A program made the translations under genes and the position numbers. A DNA stretch of 64,000 nt from Sordaria brevicollis. Lineage: Eukaryota > Ascomycota > Sordariomycetes > Sordariales > Sordariaceae. The stretch's first letter is position 1, and each line of letters opens with the position of its first letter. The stretch lies in the NCBI GenBank assembly GCA_033439795.1, contig JAUTDP010000006.1, forward strand, positions 3,100,001-3,164,000. Reading direction: 5' to 3'. Below, in pieces: positions 1 through 10,796 of this stretch. Under the pieces are notes generated by a model that saw nothing but the letters and a program-made list of their open reading frames with translations, was not told the DNA's origin and searched no databases.

Positions 1-1702
1 TAAACGTTGTTAGTCGCTCGCTGCTTCTGGATCCTGGTGTGTACGTTGGTCTTCCTGGGCGAGAGGGGGTTGTCGGTCGGCTTGATGTGCTGTCTCCGCG
101 AATGCATCTTACGCCTTCCCAGGAGAAGCTGCAGCTGGTCGTGCATTTCCTTTTCAAAGGATGGAAAGGAAGATATGCCCCCGGAGGTCGACTGATCTCC
201 ACTCGGAGTGTTCCTGTCATGAGACGCCCGGTTATTTGCCGTATCTTCACGAGCTCTTTCGCGGTAACTTCCCGCGCCGGCATGATTGAAGACATGCGGC
301 GGTCGAATCTTGCTGGGCTGACCGAAAGAGGAGGTTGACTTGAAGTATTCTTCGGGTTTAAAAAAAGGAGATGGAGCGTACACTTTGGGGCCATCCTGCG
401 CTGATTCCGATGTGCCGGGTTGAGCTGTGAGGGCGTTAGACACTGTGTCCTGTAGAGATAAAAAGCTGACGACATACCATTCGAGTTGCTCCTCATAGAC
501 GAGCTGGACGCACGCGGCGTGGGGTTGGCTGCTGTGTTTGGTGCTGACCTGGGTTCAGCTTCCTGGGCATAATATCGCGCGCTGGCTCGCGGCTCAGCTT
601 TCGAGGTTCCAGAGGATGTGGTCCCGCCGTTGGCCGCCTTCCCGAAGCTGTTGGACTCACCGACACTAGCGCTGCGTTGTCGCGACGGGCGCGGAGGGGG
701 CGCATCTTCCTCGGGTTCCTGCGTTGGCCGGGAGGGGTCTCTGGCAGACTTGGCCCTGTTGACGTTGGCACCTTCGAACGGGTTGAACTTTTCGCCGATA
801 TGGGAGGCATATGGGGTCCGTTGTCTGCTGTCCACGTATGTCTCGCTAAACTTTTCGTTCAAAGGGTCAACCGGGGTGGGCGTCGATTGCGGCCGTGATC
901 TCCTGGCGTTAGCGGCGGCAACATCCTCAAACATGGCGGTCGGAGCCGCGTAGTGGGCGCTAGAAGTGTAGTTATGCCTTGATACGGGTGGCTCGTCGCC
1001 TATGGGAGAATCCGGTGAATAGCCGGTCCGTCTGGCGGTGCCAAAGGTAGCTTCCGCACGACGAGTCTGCCCCGCGGTCCGTGGTGGCACTGGGGGCGGC
1101 TCCCGTCTCGTACTTTCCGTCCGTTCGGTCCGTTCCGTTCTTGGTTGCGCATAACCCGAGGACTTGGGCGTCGATGAGGATGTCTGGCCAGCTTTGGCGC
1201 TTGACCGCATGGCATCCCATGCACGCAAGTTGTCAGCTGCAGAGGCGGTTTTTGGCGGAACTGGTCTGGAAGAAGAGGACGATGGTGTGCTGTTCCCGTA
1301 AGATGAATAGTGTGAGCGCGCTGACGGGCCCGGGTCGGCACGAGAAGGCATATGAGGGGTTCGTCGGGGAGGGGCGCCATATCTTTCGGCCATATCGGCA
1401 GAGACGTTGGAGTATGGGTTGCCGCGGTGGCCAGAGGCTGTCGGGTACCTGCTCGCAGAGGCGCCTCCTCGTTTCCGGTAGGCATCGTACTTGGCCTTCA
1501 TGGTAGGGTCGGTGAGAACCTCATGGGCGGCTTGGATGTGGATGAACCTGTCCTTGGCCTCCTCTTCTTTTCCTGGGTTGCGATCCGGGTGGTACTTGAG
1601 GGCGAGCTTCTTGAACTGCTTCTTGACATCAGCGGCATCGGCCGTTGAAGGCAGCTCAAGGTCCGCATAGTAGTCGCGGTCGTAGTCCAGCTTCACTACC
1701 AT
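1..1702 (-). CDS. J-domain (DnaJ/Hsp40-like) protein, 3' end beyond window
   Basis: The ATG is at 1702-1700. Exon 1 is 1702-478, a 53-nt intron (GTATGT...CTCACAG) occupies 477-425, and exon 2 runs from 424 off the left edge with no stop, so at least about 549 residues are present. Residues about 9-80 form a J domain with the HPD motif at 38-40 (KYHPDRN). J domains stimulate the ATPase of Hsp70 partners. After the J domain comes a long low-complexity region rich in Ser, Pro, Arg and Thr, with no Gly/Phe or zinc-finger region visible, so it is a class C (type III) J protein rather than a general Ydj1-type chaperone. No signal peptide is visible, so cytosol or nucleus is likely. The splice joins two frames into one continuous Ser/Pro-rich sequence, which supports the intron. 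Client and partner are unknown. Confidence 0.85.
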   Translation of the reverse strand, partial: MVVKLDYDRDYYADLELPSTADAADVKKQFKKLALKYHPDRNPGKEEEAKDRFIHIQAAHEVLTDPTMKAKYDAYRKRGGASASRYPTASGHRGNPYSNVSADMAERYGAPPRRTPHMPSRADPGPSARSHYSSYGNSTPSSSSSRPVPPKTASAADNLRAWDAMRSSAKAGQTSSSTPKSSGYAQPRTERTERTESTRREPPPVPPRTAGQTRRAEATFGTARRTGYSPDSPIGDEPPVSRHNYTSSAHYAAPTAMFEDVAAANARRSRPQSTPTPVDPLNEKFSETYVDSRQRTPYASHIGEKFNPFEGANVNRAKSARDPSRPTQEPEEDAPPPRPSRQRSASVGESNSFGKAANGGTTSSGTSKAEPRASARYYAQEAEPRSAPNTAANPTPRASSSSMRSNSNGMSSAFYLYRTQCLTPSQLNPAHRNQRRMAPKCTLHLLFLNPKNTSSQPPLSVSPARFDRRMSSIMPAREVTAKELVKIRQITGRLMTGTLRVEISRPPGAYLPFHPLKRKCTTSCSFSWEGVRCIRGDSTSSRPTTPSRPGRPTYTPGSRSSERLTTF

Positions 1703-4632
1703 CTTGACGGTGTTGCGATGTCAAGTGAAGGTAGAGAAATTCCTTGCATGCCACGGCGTAGAGTATATCGTATGGTATATGTCGAAGAACTAGCTGTTAA
1801 AAGCGATGTAGCGAGCAGCAGAGATGATCCAAATATCGATCGCAAGCGGGGGGGCAGGTGGTCGGTTGCAAGCAGACAACGCAAGGGTTGCCTATAGTAG
1901 GAAGAGGTCGGTCGTTTGGAATGTTTTCTTTGCTAGCGAAAGGCAATGTCTGGCGCTGGTTGATGTGGGTTGCTGTATGTACGAGCGAAGGGAGGCCAAA
2001 ACCTTGGGAGATGGCGCAAATAGCCAGACCGGCTGTTGTTGATGTTGTTTTTCTCTGGCGCAGGGAGAGAGAAAGTGGAAGCCAAGTGGTGAATGGCAGG
2101 ATACCTGTAGATAGGTAGTCGACGTCTGCAGGTCGCGTGTTCTGCCCGCTTTGCCCGCTGTCAAGTCGGAGTGATTCAAGTGGTTGTCGGTTGTCGACTT
2201 GTCGGGCACGAATGACAAGTCGGGTGGGTGAAATTCTCGGCGCGATCAACGAGCGAATGTGCGGTCGAGCTTGGGTGTTTCTTCGGAGGAGAACTGGAGA
2301 AGAGACTTTTGTTAGGCTGACGGGCTCTCGTTCCAGGCTGTGCAAGTGGTTGAAGTCCAGGGCTGCGTCACTGGCCAGGGCTTGGATGGGCTGGTCAGGA
2401 TGCGGGGCAGGCAGACATCAGTGGATCGGGCAGGGCATGTGCATGTTTACCACTCACTGAAGAGGCAGGTCTTTAGTAGTTCCGTCGAAGCGTGATCGAG
2501 TGCAGCTGCAGTGTAAAAGTATGAATGTTGACAGACGGCAAGAACAAGACGCGACTCTTCTTTCTCAACCGTGTTGGTGGGATACCTCCAGGTACTCGTG
2601 CCAAAAGTTGGTGGTGGTGGTCAAGTTGTTGCTTCTGGAAAGAAATAAACTTGGAAGGAAGGGTGACTCTGTTTTAGCCGCTGGACTGGTTGGAACGCGC
2701 GTGGGCGGGAACCGGCAGTCCGATAAGCTCGTGATAAGCACGCTCACCTGAACCAGAACCTCACTTGAACCGAGTTTGGCTCTGCTACAACAATGGAAGA
2801 GATGACGATGATTTTGGGGGGCTTGAATTAGCTGACCATGTAACTTCACGGTAAGTTGTAATATGAAACTTATGAATGTGAATCTGGAGGCAGCCAACCG
2901 CGCAAACACCGAACATCAGAAACACACACAAGGACTTGCCGATTGCAATTGACTACCTCTGCACTAACAGCTTGCACTAACAGATGAAGTCAAACCAGCA
3001 GAAACCAGCCAGTAGGGCTGCAGTGCAGTGCAGTACTGTAACCCAGAACCGCTACCAAAGTTTCACAGACCACTTCATTCCTTCTTGGATCCATATTGAG
3101 AAGGGAATCACAACATCTTCGTTGTGCTTTATCGTGATCCTGCGAGAGTGATGATTTTCCAGCTGGTGGTGATCAAAACAAGAAAGTGGATCTTTTCTCC
3201 GCCAGTTGGCAAGGGCCCAGCTCCGGGGAATGATTACCTCAGCAGGGCCCTGTGCCTGACATTCCCAAGTCCCAACCTCGAACCGATGGAACCTTTTACC
3301 CCATGACGTCGACTTCGGCATCTTCACTTGTGTGGTTTTGGGATTTCCTTTTTACCAGCAACGAGTTTCGGTGAAAGCTGAGAAGCAAGTCAACAACAAC
3401 GCGTTGACCGAACAAAAAACAGAGAACCGCGTTTGTTTACTGCCAAAACACCTCCAAACGCGGTTTTGTTCAAGCGAGGATTTTCGTTCCTGGTTGCCAA
3501 AAGTTAATCGGATGGCAAGACTTTGGTTACCTCCACGCTTCAACAACGGCCGTGAAATCGTGATGACCAGGTTGGACCTGCTTTAGCCCAGGTACATCAG
3601 GCACATTCGCGATGATCCAGGGGAAATGGTCTTAGAAAGTTATCCACATGCTTCGATGTTGGGGTCATCAGCCTCACACCCTCCATGTCTTGGTTGGAGT
3701 TGGTTGGTCACGCTATGCCTCTCCTCGAGACCTCGGAAGGACTCAGCCCCATCTCTCAACTGACAGCACGTTGTGACGGTCCATCGGGAGTTGAGCAGAT
3801 TGGTCCACTTGACCCCATAGAGGAGGAAGGTGAAAAAAGAGGGCGAAGAAACTAGGAGGTGTACCGAGCTGAAGGGAGATATTAAGCCATTGGTTGTTTC
3901 AGGGGAGTTGGGTTGTCAGTGAAGGGGTATATAAACGAAGATTATGGTCAGCCATATCGTTTCTCCCCTACGTTGGCTTTGTCAGGATTCGGACCCCTGC
4001 ATTCTCACGTTGTTGAAGGGATTCATAGGGATTGTGTAACGGAGGCTGCGAGATCTCCTTGGTAAGGTTGGATTGGCAAGCGGCTGGGTGCATCGAAGAT
4101 TGTACTGTGCTGACGGGCGGAACGGAAGTAGGAGAGACGGGAAATATCTCTGTAAGAGATGTTGAGGGTTCACAAGCTGTAGAGTTTTGATGTCGTCAAA
4201 TGAGCCGGTCAAGTGGACCGATACGTAGCGGGTTGCTACGCTATCATAAAGCACTAGGCTGATATTGCTGGGAGGGTTATAAAACGGATATGCCAAAAGT
4301 AGGGGTCTCCGCTACAGGCAGGGGCGCGGTTACGTACCTGATTAGCTCAGCCAAGCGCGGGTCATGCTGGGTCTTGGCGTGACACGAATTGGAGCGTGGT
4401 TGCTTTTCTTGGCTTTGAACTTCTCGGATGGATTTCTTCGAATTCCAAGAGTCCAAGCTTCTTCCTTTCGTCCCTCTTTCCTCTTTTTGCAACTCTTGTA
4501 ATTCACATCACCACCACCACCCAACCACACAACACTGACATAGACGACAAGAGGGAAGCCGCTCTTGCGCATTATAGAAGACTGGCCTTCGATTACAAGA
4601 AGATCAGTCGACCTTACATTCCAACCTTTTGA
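1703..4632. other. Intergenic region between two divergent genes
   Basis: About 2.9 kb separates the minus-strand J-domain gene from plus-strand nma111, so it must hold both promoters and 5' leaders. Short ORFs occur on both strands but none has coherent composition, a plausible splice structure or a recognisable family. A TATA-like sequence (gtatataaacg) lies near 3928-3938 on the plus strand, about 1.1 kb before the nma111 start. I see nothing else I can name. Confidence 0.5.
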
Positions 4633-5049
4633 ATGCGGCCTGTGTTGTTTGCCCGTCACAGAGTGCCACCGTCACGCCTTCTGCGCATTCCGACCTCAAC
4701 TTCAACTTTAGCATCATCTACAACATCCCCGTCCTTGACGACAACTGCTTCGACAGCACTACCACTACTACCGACCGCGTATACTACTTCTGCCTTGTCA
4801 CGCTACCACCAATTGCGTCTTCAGTCCACCTCCACATATCAGCAACGACAAACACTTGCGTCGCGCCACCACCACCACCACTCTCTTCCGGTCCTTACCT
4901 GTGTCCACCAACTACCCTTCCACGCCTCGATCACGCGAACCAGAAAAGACACCTCAACGGCCAGACATTTCACCTCTACCGCAACACGTGCCTTTAGCCA
5001 AACAACCGGAAACAACAGCTCCTCCAGCTACGGCGACGAATCTGCAAAT
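4633..5049 (+). other. In-frame open extension upstream of nma111 start
   Basis: An ATG at 4633 opens a stop-free frame of 139 codons that runs directly into the nma111 ATG at 5050. The peptide is rich in Ser, Thr, Arg and His, poor in acidic residues, and begins [19 protein letters not shown], which resembles a mitochondrial presequence. The sequence before ATG 4633 (ttga) is a weak initiation context with T at -3, while ATG 5050 has A at -3. The leader is C/T-rich, and a second frame is open here too (4629-4997), so the openness may only reflect composition. It is either 5' UTR or an alternative N-terminus. Confidence 0.3.
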
Positions 5050-8000
5050 ATGAACGGCACCAGCCCCGCGGCTCGCTCCAAGCGCAAGGAGCCTCCTCAA
5101 CACTCTTCAGATGGCCGTCTGGCGAAGCACCACCGAACCAACGGCGATATCGACATGTCGTCTGCCGACGGAAACACCCCGGTCACCGAAGACTTCGACG
5201 CCTCCTACGAGGACGACGCGCGCCATGTCCTGCCCCTCGCTCCCGGCGCCGACACGGCCGAGTGGCAGGCCACCGTCGAGAATGTCATCCGAAATGTCGT
5301 TTCCATCCGATTCTGCCAGACGTGCTCTTTCGATACCGACCCGGCCCTTACCAGTGAAGCCACCGGTTTCGTTGTAGATGCCGAGAGGGGGTTAGCTATA
5401 CACTTTCTTGCTTAGTCGTTGTCTTTGCGCTGACCATTTCTTGTCAAAAAGTTACATCCTGACCAACCGCCACGTTGTCGGTTCCGGTCCCTTCTGGGGA
5501 TACTGCATTTTCGACAACCACGAAGAGGTCGATGCCTACCCCGTCTACCGCGATCCCGTCCACGACTTCGGTATCCTCAAGTTCGATCCTAAGGCCATCA
5601 AGTACATGCCTGTCGCCGCCCTACCGCTACGACCAGACCTTGCCCGTGTCGGCATCGAGATTCGCGTCGTGGGTAACGATGCCGGAGAAAAGCTCAGTAT
5701 CTTGTCTGGCGTGATCAGCAGATTGGATCGCAACGCCCCCGAGTACGGAGACGGCTATAGCGATTTCAACACGTGCTACTACCAGGCCAGCGCCGCCGCT
5801 AGTGGTGGTTCTTCCGGCTCTCCCGTCGTCAACAAGGATGGGTTCGCCGTGGCCCTGCAGGCTGGTGGCAGAGCTGATGGCGCCTCGACCGACTACTTCC
5901 TTCCTCTCGACAGGCCACTTCGGGCGCTCAAGTGTCTCCAGGAGGGCAAGCCCATCACCCGCGGCGATATCCAGTGCCAGTTTGTGCTGAAGCCTTTTGA
6001 CGAGTGTCGCAGATTGGGCCTTACCCCCCAATGGGAGGCCCAGGTCCGCAAGGCTTTCCCCAAGGAGACCAACATGCTGGTTGCCGAGATAATTCTTCCC
6101 GAGGGCCCTTCGCACAAAAAGCTCGAGGAGGGTGATGTCTTGATCAAGGTCAACGGCAAGCTCCTTACCCAGTTCATCCCGCTCGAGGATATTCTCGACT
6201 CTAGCGTTGGCCAGACGGTCAAGCTTATGCTTCTCCGTGGCGGCGAGGAGGTCGAGGTTGAGATCGAGGTCGGCGACCTGCACAAGATTACCCCTGACCG
6301 CTTCGTGTCTGTGTCTGGCGGCAGCTTCCACAACCTCTCCTACCAGCAGGCCCGCCTCTACGGTGTCGCCTGCAAGGGTGTCTACGTCTGCGAGGCCGGT
6401 GGATCGTTTCGGTTTGATAACAACGAGAATGGCTGGATCATCCAGTCCATCGATCAGAAGGAGACGCCCGACCTGGACACTTTCATCGAGGTGATGAAGG
6501 GTATTCCTGACAAGGCTAGGGTCGTGATCACGTATAAGCACCTTAGGGACATGCATACGCTTCACACCACCGTCATCTACGTCGACCGTCATTGGGCTAA
6601 GAAGATGAAGCTGGCTGTGAGGAACGACAAGACGGGTCTGTGGGACTTTTCCGATCTCGGTGATGCCCTTCCTGCCGTCGCTCCTGTCCCCAGGAAAGCT
6701 TCCTTCATCCAGCTCGAGAACACTTCTCATCCGGCCGTGGCTGATCTCGTCAAGAGCTTCGTCCACGTCAGCGTCACCATGCCTGTTAAGCTCGATGGTT
6801 TCCCCAAGAATAGGAAATGGGGTATGGGTTTGGTTATCGATGCCGAGAAGGGCCTGGTGATCATTTCCCGGGCCATTGTCCCCTACGACCTCTGCGACAT
6901 TACCATCACTATTGCTGATTCTATCGTCGTCGAGGGCAAGGTTGTCTTCCTGCACCCGCTCCAGAACTACGCCGTCATCCAGTACGATCCCAAGCTGGTC
7001 GACGCCCCCGTTCGTTCCGCCAAGCTGTCCAGTGAGATGATCAGCCAGGGCGCGTCTACCTACTTTATTGGTTACAACCGCATTGGCCGCATCGTCCATA
7101 CTGCCACTACTGTCACCGAGATGTTCGCCGTCACCATTCCCGCTAATTCCGGAGCGCCCAGATACCGGGCTGTCAACGTTGACGCCATCACGGTCGACAC
7201 TAACCTTTCCGGCCAGTGCGGCAGCGGTGTGCTTGTCGCCCAAGACGGCACCGTCCAGGCCCTCTGGCTTACTTACCTCGGTGAACGCAACCCAAGCAGC
7301 CACCGCGATGAGGAGTACCACCTTGGTCTGGCCACACCCACCCTGCTCCCCGTCATCTCTCAACTCCAGCAGGGCATCACCCCCAACCTGCGCCTGCTGA
7401 GCTGCGAGTTCCGCGCCATCCAGATGTCCCAAGCCCGCGTCATGGGCGTATCCGAGGAGTGGATCCAGAAGGTCTCCGTCGCCAACAAGGCCCACCACCA
7501 GCTCTTCCTCGTAACCAAGCGCACCTACGAGCGCAACGAGCCCGAAGGCGACCACCTCAAAGAAGGCGACATCCTCCTCACCCTCAACAACCAGCTCATC
7601 ACCAAGATCTCGGAGCTCGACGTCATGTACTCGCACGACGAGCTCGACGCCGTCATCGTCCGCAACACCAAGGAGCTGCACATCAAGCTCCCCACCGTGA
7701 AAGCCGACGACGCCGAGACGGACCACGCCATCTCCTTCTGCGGCGCCATCCTTCACCGTCCTCACCTGGCCGTCCGCCAGCAGATCAGCAAGCTGTTTAG
7801 CGAGGTGTACGTTAGCGCCAGGACTAGAGGTAGTCCGGCGTATCAGTACGGGTTGGCGCCGACGAACTTTGTGACGCATGTCAATGGGAAGAGGACGCCG
7901 GATCTCAAGAGTTTCTTGGAGGCGGTGGTGGGGATTCCTGATAATACTTGTACGTTCCTTTTTTCCTCCCCCTTTGTGTGGTGGGGGAGACCCCCAAACC

Positions 8001-8329
8001 CCCCCTTTGTTTTTGTCACTCGCTTCGCTCGATTTTCTCCCTTCCCCCTTCTTCGTTACGGTACTAACCACTGGACAATAGACTTCCGCCTAAAATGCAT
8101 GACCTTCGACTCAGTCCCCTGGGTGGTAACCATGAAGAAGAACGAGCATTACTTCCCCACTACGGAACTTATCAAGGACCCGTCTGAGCCGTTGACGGGG
8201 TGGAGGAGGATTACGTACGAGGGGGGCAAGAAGATTGAGGGCGAGGGACATGAGGGTGTTGGTGTTGCGGCGCTGGGGTTGGAGGATGCGGGGGAGGGAG
8301 GGGGGATGGATGTTGATGGGTGTTGTTAG
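5050..8329 (+). CDS. nma111: Pro-apoptotic serine protease Nma111 (HtrA family)
   Basis: Three exons: 5050-5390, 5452-7949 and 8082-8329 (introns of 61 and 132 nt), giving 1,028 residues. This is close to the roughly 1,000 residues typical of fungal Nma111, which supports the start at 5050. Nma111 is a nuclear HtrA-type protease linked to apoptosis-like death, heat tolerance and lipid homeostasis in yeast. A basic cluster (RSKRK, residues 9-13) fits nuclear import. The active protease domain has the triad His121 (TNRHVV), Asp152 (VHDFG) and Ser235 in [11 protein letters not shown]. The family has two protease-like halves and PDZ domains. The second half here (about residues 450-650) has QCGSGVL where the nucleophile should be and looks degenerate, as is usual for the family. 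PDZ-like segments follow each half (for example [15 protein letters not shown] and [15 protein letters not shown]). Confidence 0.95.
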
Positions 8330-8358
8330 GGGGTTAATGGGGAGTGAAGGAGGAATGG

Positions 8359-8405
8359 GAGAGGGGGGGGAGGGAGAGGGAGAGGGAGAGGGAGAGGGAG
8401 AGGGA
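8359..8405 (+). repeat. Purine (GGGAGA)n tract after nma111
   Basis: A short tandem run of gggaga-type hexamers follows the nma111 stop by about 30 bp, probably within its 3' UTR. One strand is entirely purine for more than 40 bp. Confidence 0.8.
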
Positions 8406-8644
8406 ATGATATATATGGGAGGAGGTGGATGTGATGGGCATGGGAGTGGTTAGCTGGGGGTAAATATAGAAAGGGGGTAACGCTGTGTATAAAATGTGTA
8501 CAAGGATTGGAAAAAGAATATGGAAAATGGGAAAGGGATTATATATGACAGTAATGGTTGGCGGTACCTGGTTGATGGTTTACGGGTCATAGAATTCATT
8601 GCATGAACCTGGAATTGTTTACATACGCTAGAAATTGGGTGATA

Positions 8645-9138
8645 TAGGTGTCCGGAGCGGACACGTGGAGCAGGTGGTATTGCGAGGAAGCCGGTTGGTA
8701 GTGGTGTTGCTGCATTAAGACCGGGGACGGCCGGCACGGTGGGCAGTGTCAATTTGATTAGTGTGGCGAGCCCGGAAGTGGTGAAGACTTCAACGGCTAA
8801 GTACGATTACGACAACGGCAACGAAGACGACGGAGGACGATCGAAAGGTCGAAAAGTACGAGAAGGATGAGAAGGACATCAAGGACGACAAGGGCATGGA
8901 GGAAGTTTCACTCAATAACGCACTAGCGGCATTTGCCGAGCAGAGCGAGAAGGAACCAGCACAGGCACCAGCACCAGCGACGATAATGACGGCTGCAGCA
9001 GAAGGAATACCCAGACTCCCAGAGAAGGGTTCCGGTCCTGGTCGCCATCACCATCACCATTACAACTCTAATCGCCGGCGGTTATCATACCTAGCTGCTG
9101 AAGAGGCGGCCAAGGCGAGGGAGGTTTGGGATAAATAG
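8645..9138 (+). pseudogene. Possible small gene with a frame break; no family recognised
   Basis: Two overlapping plus-strand frames look protein-like. Frame A runs open from about 8645 to a TGA at about 8870, with no ATG (segments such as GSGVAALRPGTAGTVGSVNL, then YDYDNGNEDDGGR). Frame B is open from about 8783 and reaches a TAG at 9138, with its only ATG at 8896. Upstream of that ATG it reads as highly charged sequence (DDRKVEKYEKDEKDIKDDKG), and it ends in an Ala/Glu-rich tail with a run of five His. The acidic/basic character passes from A to B around 8835-8850, as if one or two bases had been gained or lost. It could be a decayed gene, a gene with an unrecognised intron, or chance. Confidence 0.3.
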
Positions 9139-9768
9139 ATCGGTGTGCGGGAGGAAGCATTGTGAGTGTTGAGTTCATTGAATATAGCGAAATGAAGCGT
9201 GTTTGGGTTCTTGTTCAGATGTATGTGTTCGAGTTGTTCTCCACTGCCTTTTCACATTTCTCATGTCATCGTCGCCCACTGAAGTCGATCGATGCCTTCC
9301 CGTCCATGTTCATCACGTTCCATGGTTTGGATCGGAGGATTTCGCCAGTACCTTAAGGTTCAAGAAAGCTCTGCTACCCGACACGTGCCCGACTGCATTA
9401 CACAAAGCTAAGGTACCTAGTATGTATGCTGGCTTATTTGGAAATGCACACATGTATGTAGGTATGCTACCATAGAAAGGAGATAGATGCATTCATGCAA
9501 TGGTGGTGCTGACAGACCTAATGGTGCACACAAAAATGCAAGCTGGGGTGGGAAACAATACAAATAAAATTCATGGCCAATTTCTAAAGGATGGCACACT
9601 TACCCCGTTACCCGCTTCGGTTGTTCCTCAGCTTTTCCTTTCCTCTTCGTAGTTCCCATATCTCTTCAACCATCTCCAAGTTGAACCACCACGCCGAGCT
9701 GCCAGTCCGCAACCCATTTTTTTACTCCCACCATCATCTCTAACCACTTTCCAAAGTGAATCGCTACA
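9139..9768. other. Intergenic region, promoter side of the secreted-protein gene
   Basis: There is no supported ORF. The last 150 bases are C/T-rich on the plus strand (cagcttttcctttcctcttc), typical of a filamentous-fungal core promoter and leader. Confidence 0.5.
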
Positions 9769-10384
9769 ATGAAACTTTCTTTCACCATCACAGCCTTCCT
9801 CCTCATGGTGGGCCTTGTTGCCGCCCAGGACCTATCCAAATACAACCTTTCCTGGTGTGCCGAGAATACACTGGTGCACACCTCAGGGATCCTCAGCGGA
9901 GAGGCGCGCGACAACGAACGGTCACCGTATGCCGATTGCGTGTACATCTACAACGGCCAGTGGTTCGACTACCAATGCTTGTGTGCGGGCGGTGACGGTG
10001 AAGGGTCGGCAATCATGAGCGAGGCAATGCAGATTGGCCATGTTTGGTACCACGAAAAGTGCGGATGGGAGAACATGTTCGGTATGTTTCCCCTTTATTG
10101 CTTACGGAGCCATGCTTCTGGGCGGGATGATGAGACTGACTGTGATGAAAACTAACAAACAAAAAAAAAAAAAAAAAACAGATGTGTACTTCCCCGAGAT
10201 CAGAGACTTTTGCCGCAAGGCGATGAAGGATGACGCCATGACTCGCCCCAAACATATGGGGACAAGAAGGCCGAAAACTACATCGAATAGTCGCCACCGC
10301 CGTCGTCAGGCGTTGAAAAAGCAATCATCTCTAGATGAGTCAGATGCCGCTCTGAAGAGTGACAGGGAAGGTACTACAGATTAG
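9769..10384 (+). CDS. Small secreted cysteine-containing protein, unknown function
   Basis: Two exons, 9769-10081 and 10182-10384, are joined across a 100-nt intron (GTATGT, branch AAACTAAC, then a run of at least 18 A before CAG), giving 171 residues. Residues 1-19 are a clear signal peptide (MKLSFTITAFLLMVGLVAA) with cleavage expected before Gln20. The mature part holds six cysteines (30, 57, 70, 72, 98 and 116) including a CLC pair, enough for three disulfides. After Cys116 the tail is Lys/Arg-rich then acidic (RRPKTTSNSRHRRR...), with no GPI or membrane signal. The size, secretion signal and even cysteine count fit the small secreted proteins of fungi, but I do not recognise the family. 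The splice is supported by frame continuity (MFG|DVYFPEIRDFC). Confidence 0.75.
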
Positions 10385-10796
10385 AGAGAGGATGAAGTAG
10401 GGGACGAAAGAGCATGCACGGCGAAGGAATGAAATGAACATCGTGTCGGGGACGAATGGAAAACGGGATAGAGTAGCGAAGATGGTCGTATCATTCCAAG
10501 CACGCAATTCTTTCTGTCAACGCAACGCTCCCCGACGAAGCGCCCTAGTCCTATCAGCGAGCGTATCTATCTACTTTCTTCGATCCTGGTGATCGCAAAT
10601 CGAGTATATCCATCATGGGCGAATCGAACTTCATTTGGCAAGAGTTGTTGTGGTGAAGACTAGCCAATGGTTCTTCAACGTGTCGCAATAGCCTGCCGCT
10701 TTGAACGATTGATATCCAAATTGTAAGGTCACCAAACCCTTGTTTAATTCCACCAGTTAGCTACTCAATCACGCCTATCGTACCAAGAACTCCTGG
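10385..10796. other. Intergenic region, nothing recognised
   Basis: About 410 bases lie between the stop of the secreted-protein gene and the acidic C-terminal remnant on the minus strand. I see no ORF, repeat or RNA gene. Confidence 0.5.

Noticed and set aside
3928..3938. TATA-like sequence as the nma111 promoter
   Set aside because: It lies 1.1 kb from the start codon with no supporting evidence, and such sequences are common by chance.
5627..8071. 814-codon ORF antisense to nma111
   Set aside because: It is the mirror of a GC-biased coding frame. It has no family resemblance and spans the nma111 intron with unnatural composition (Val/Asp/Gly-rich).
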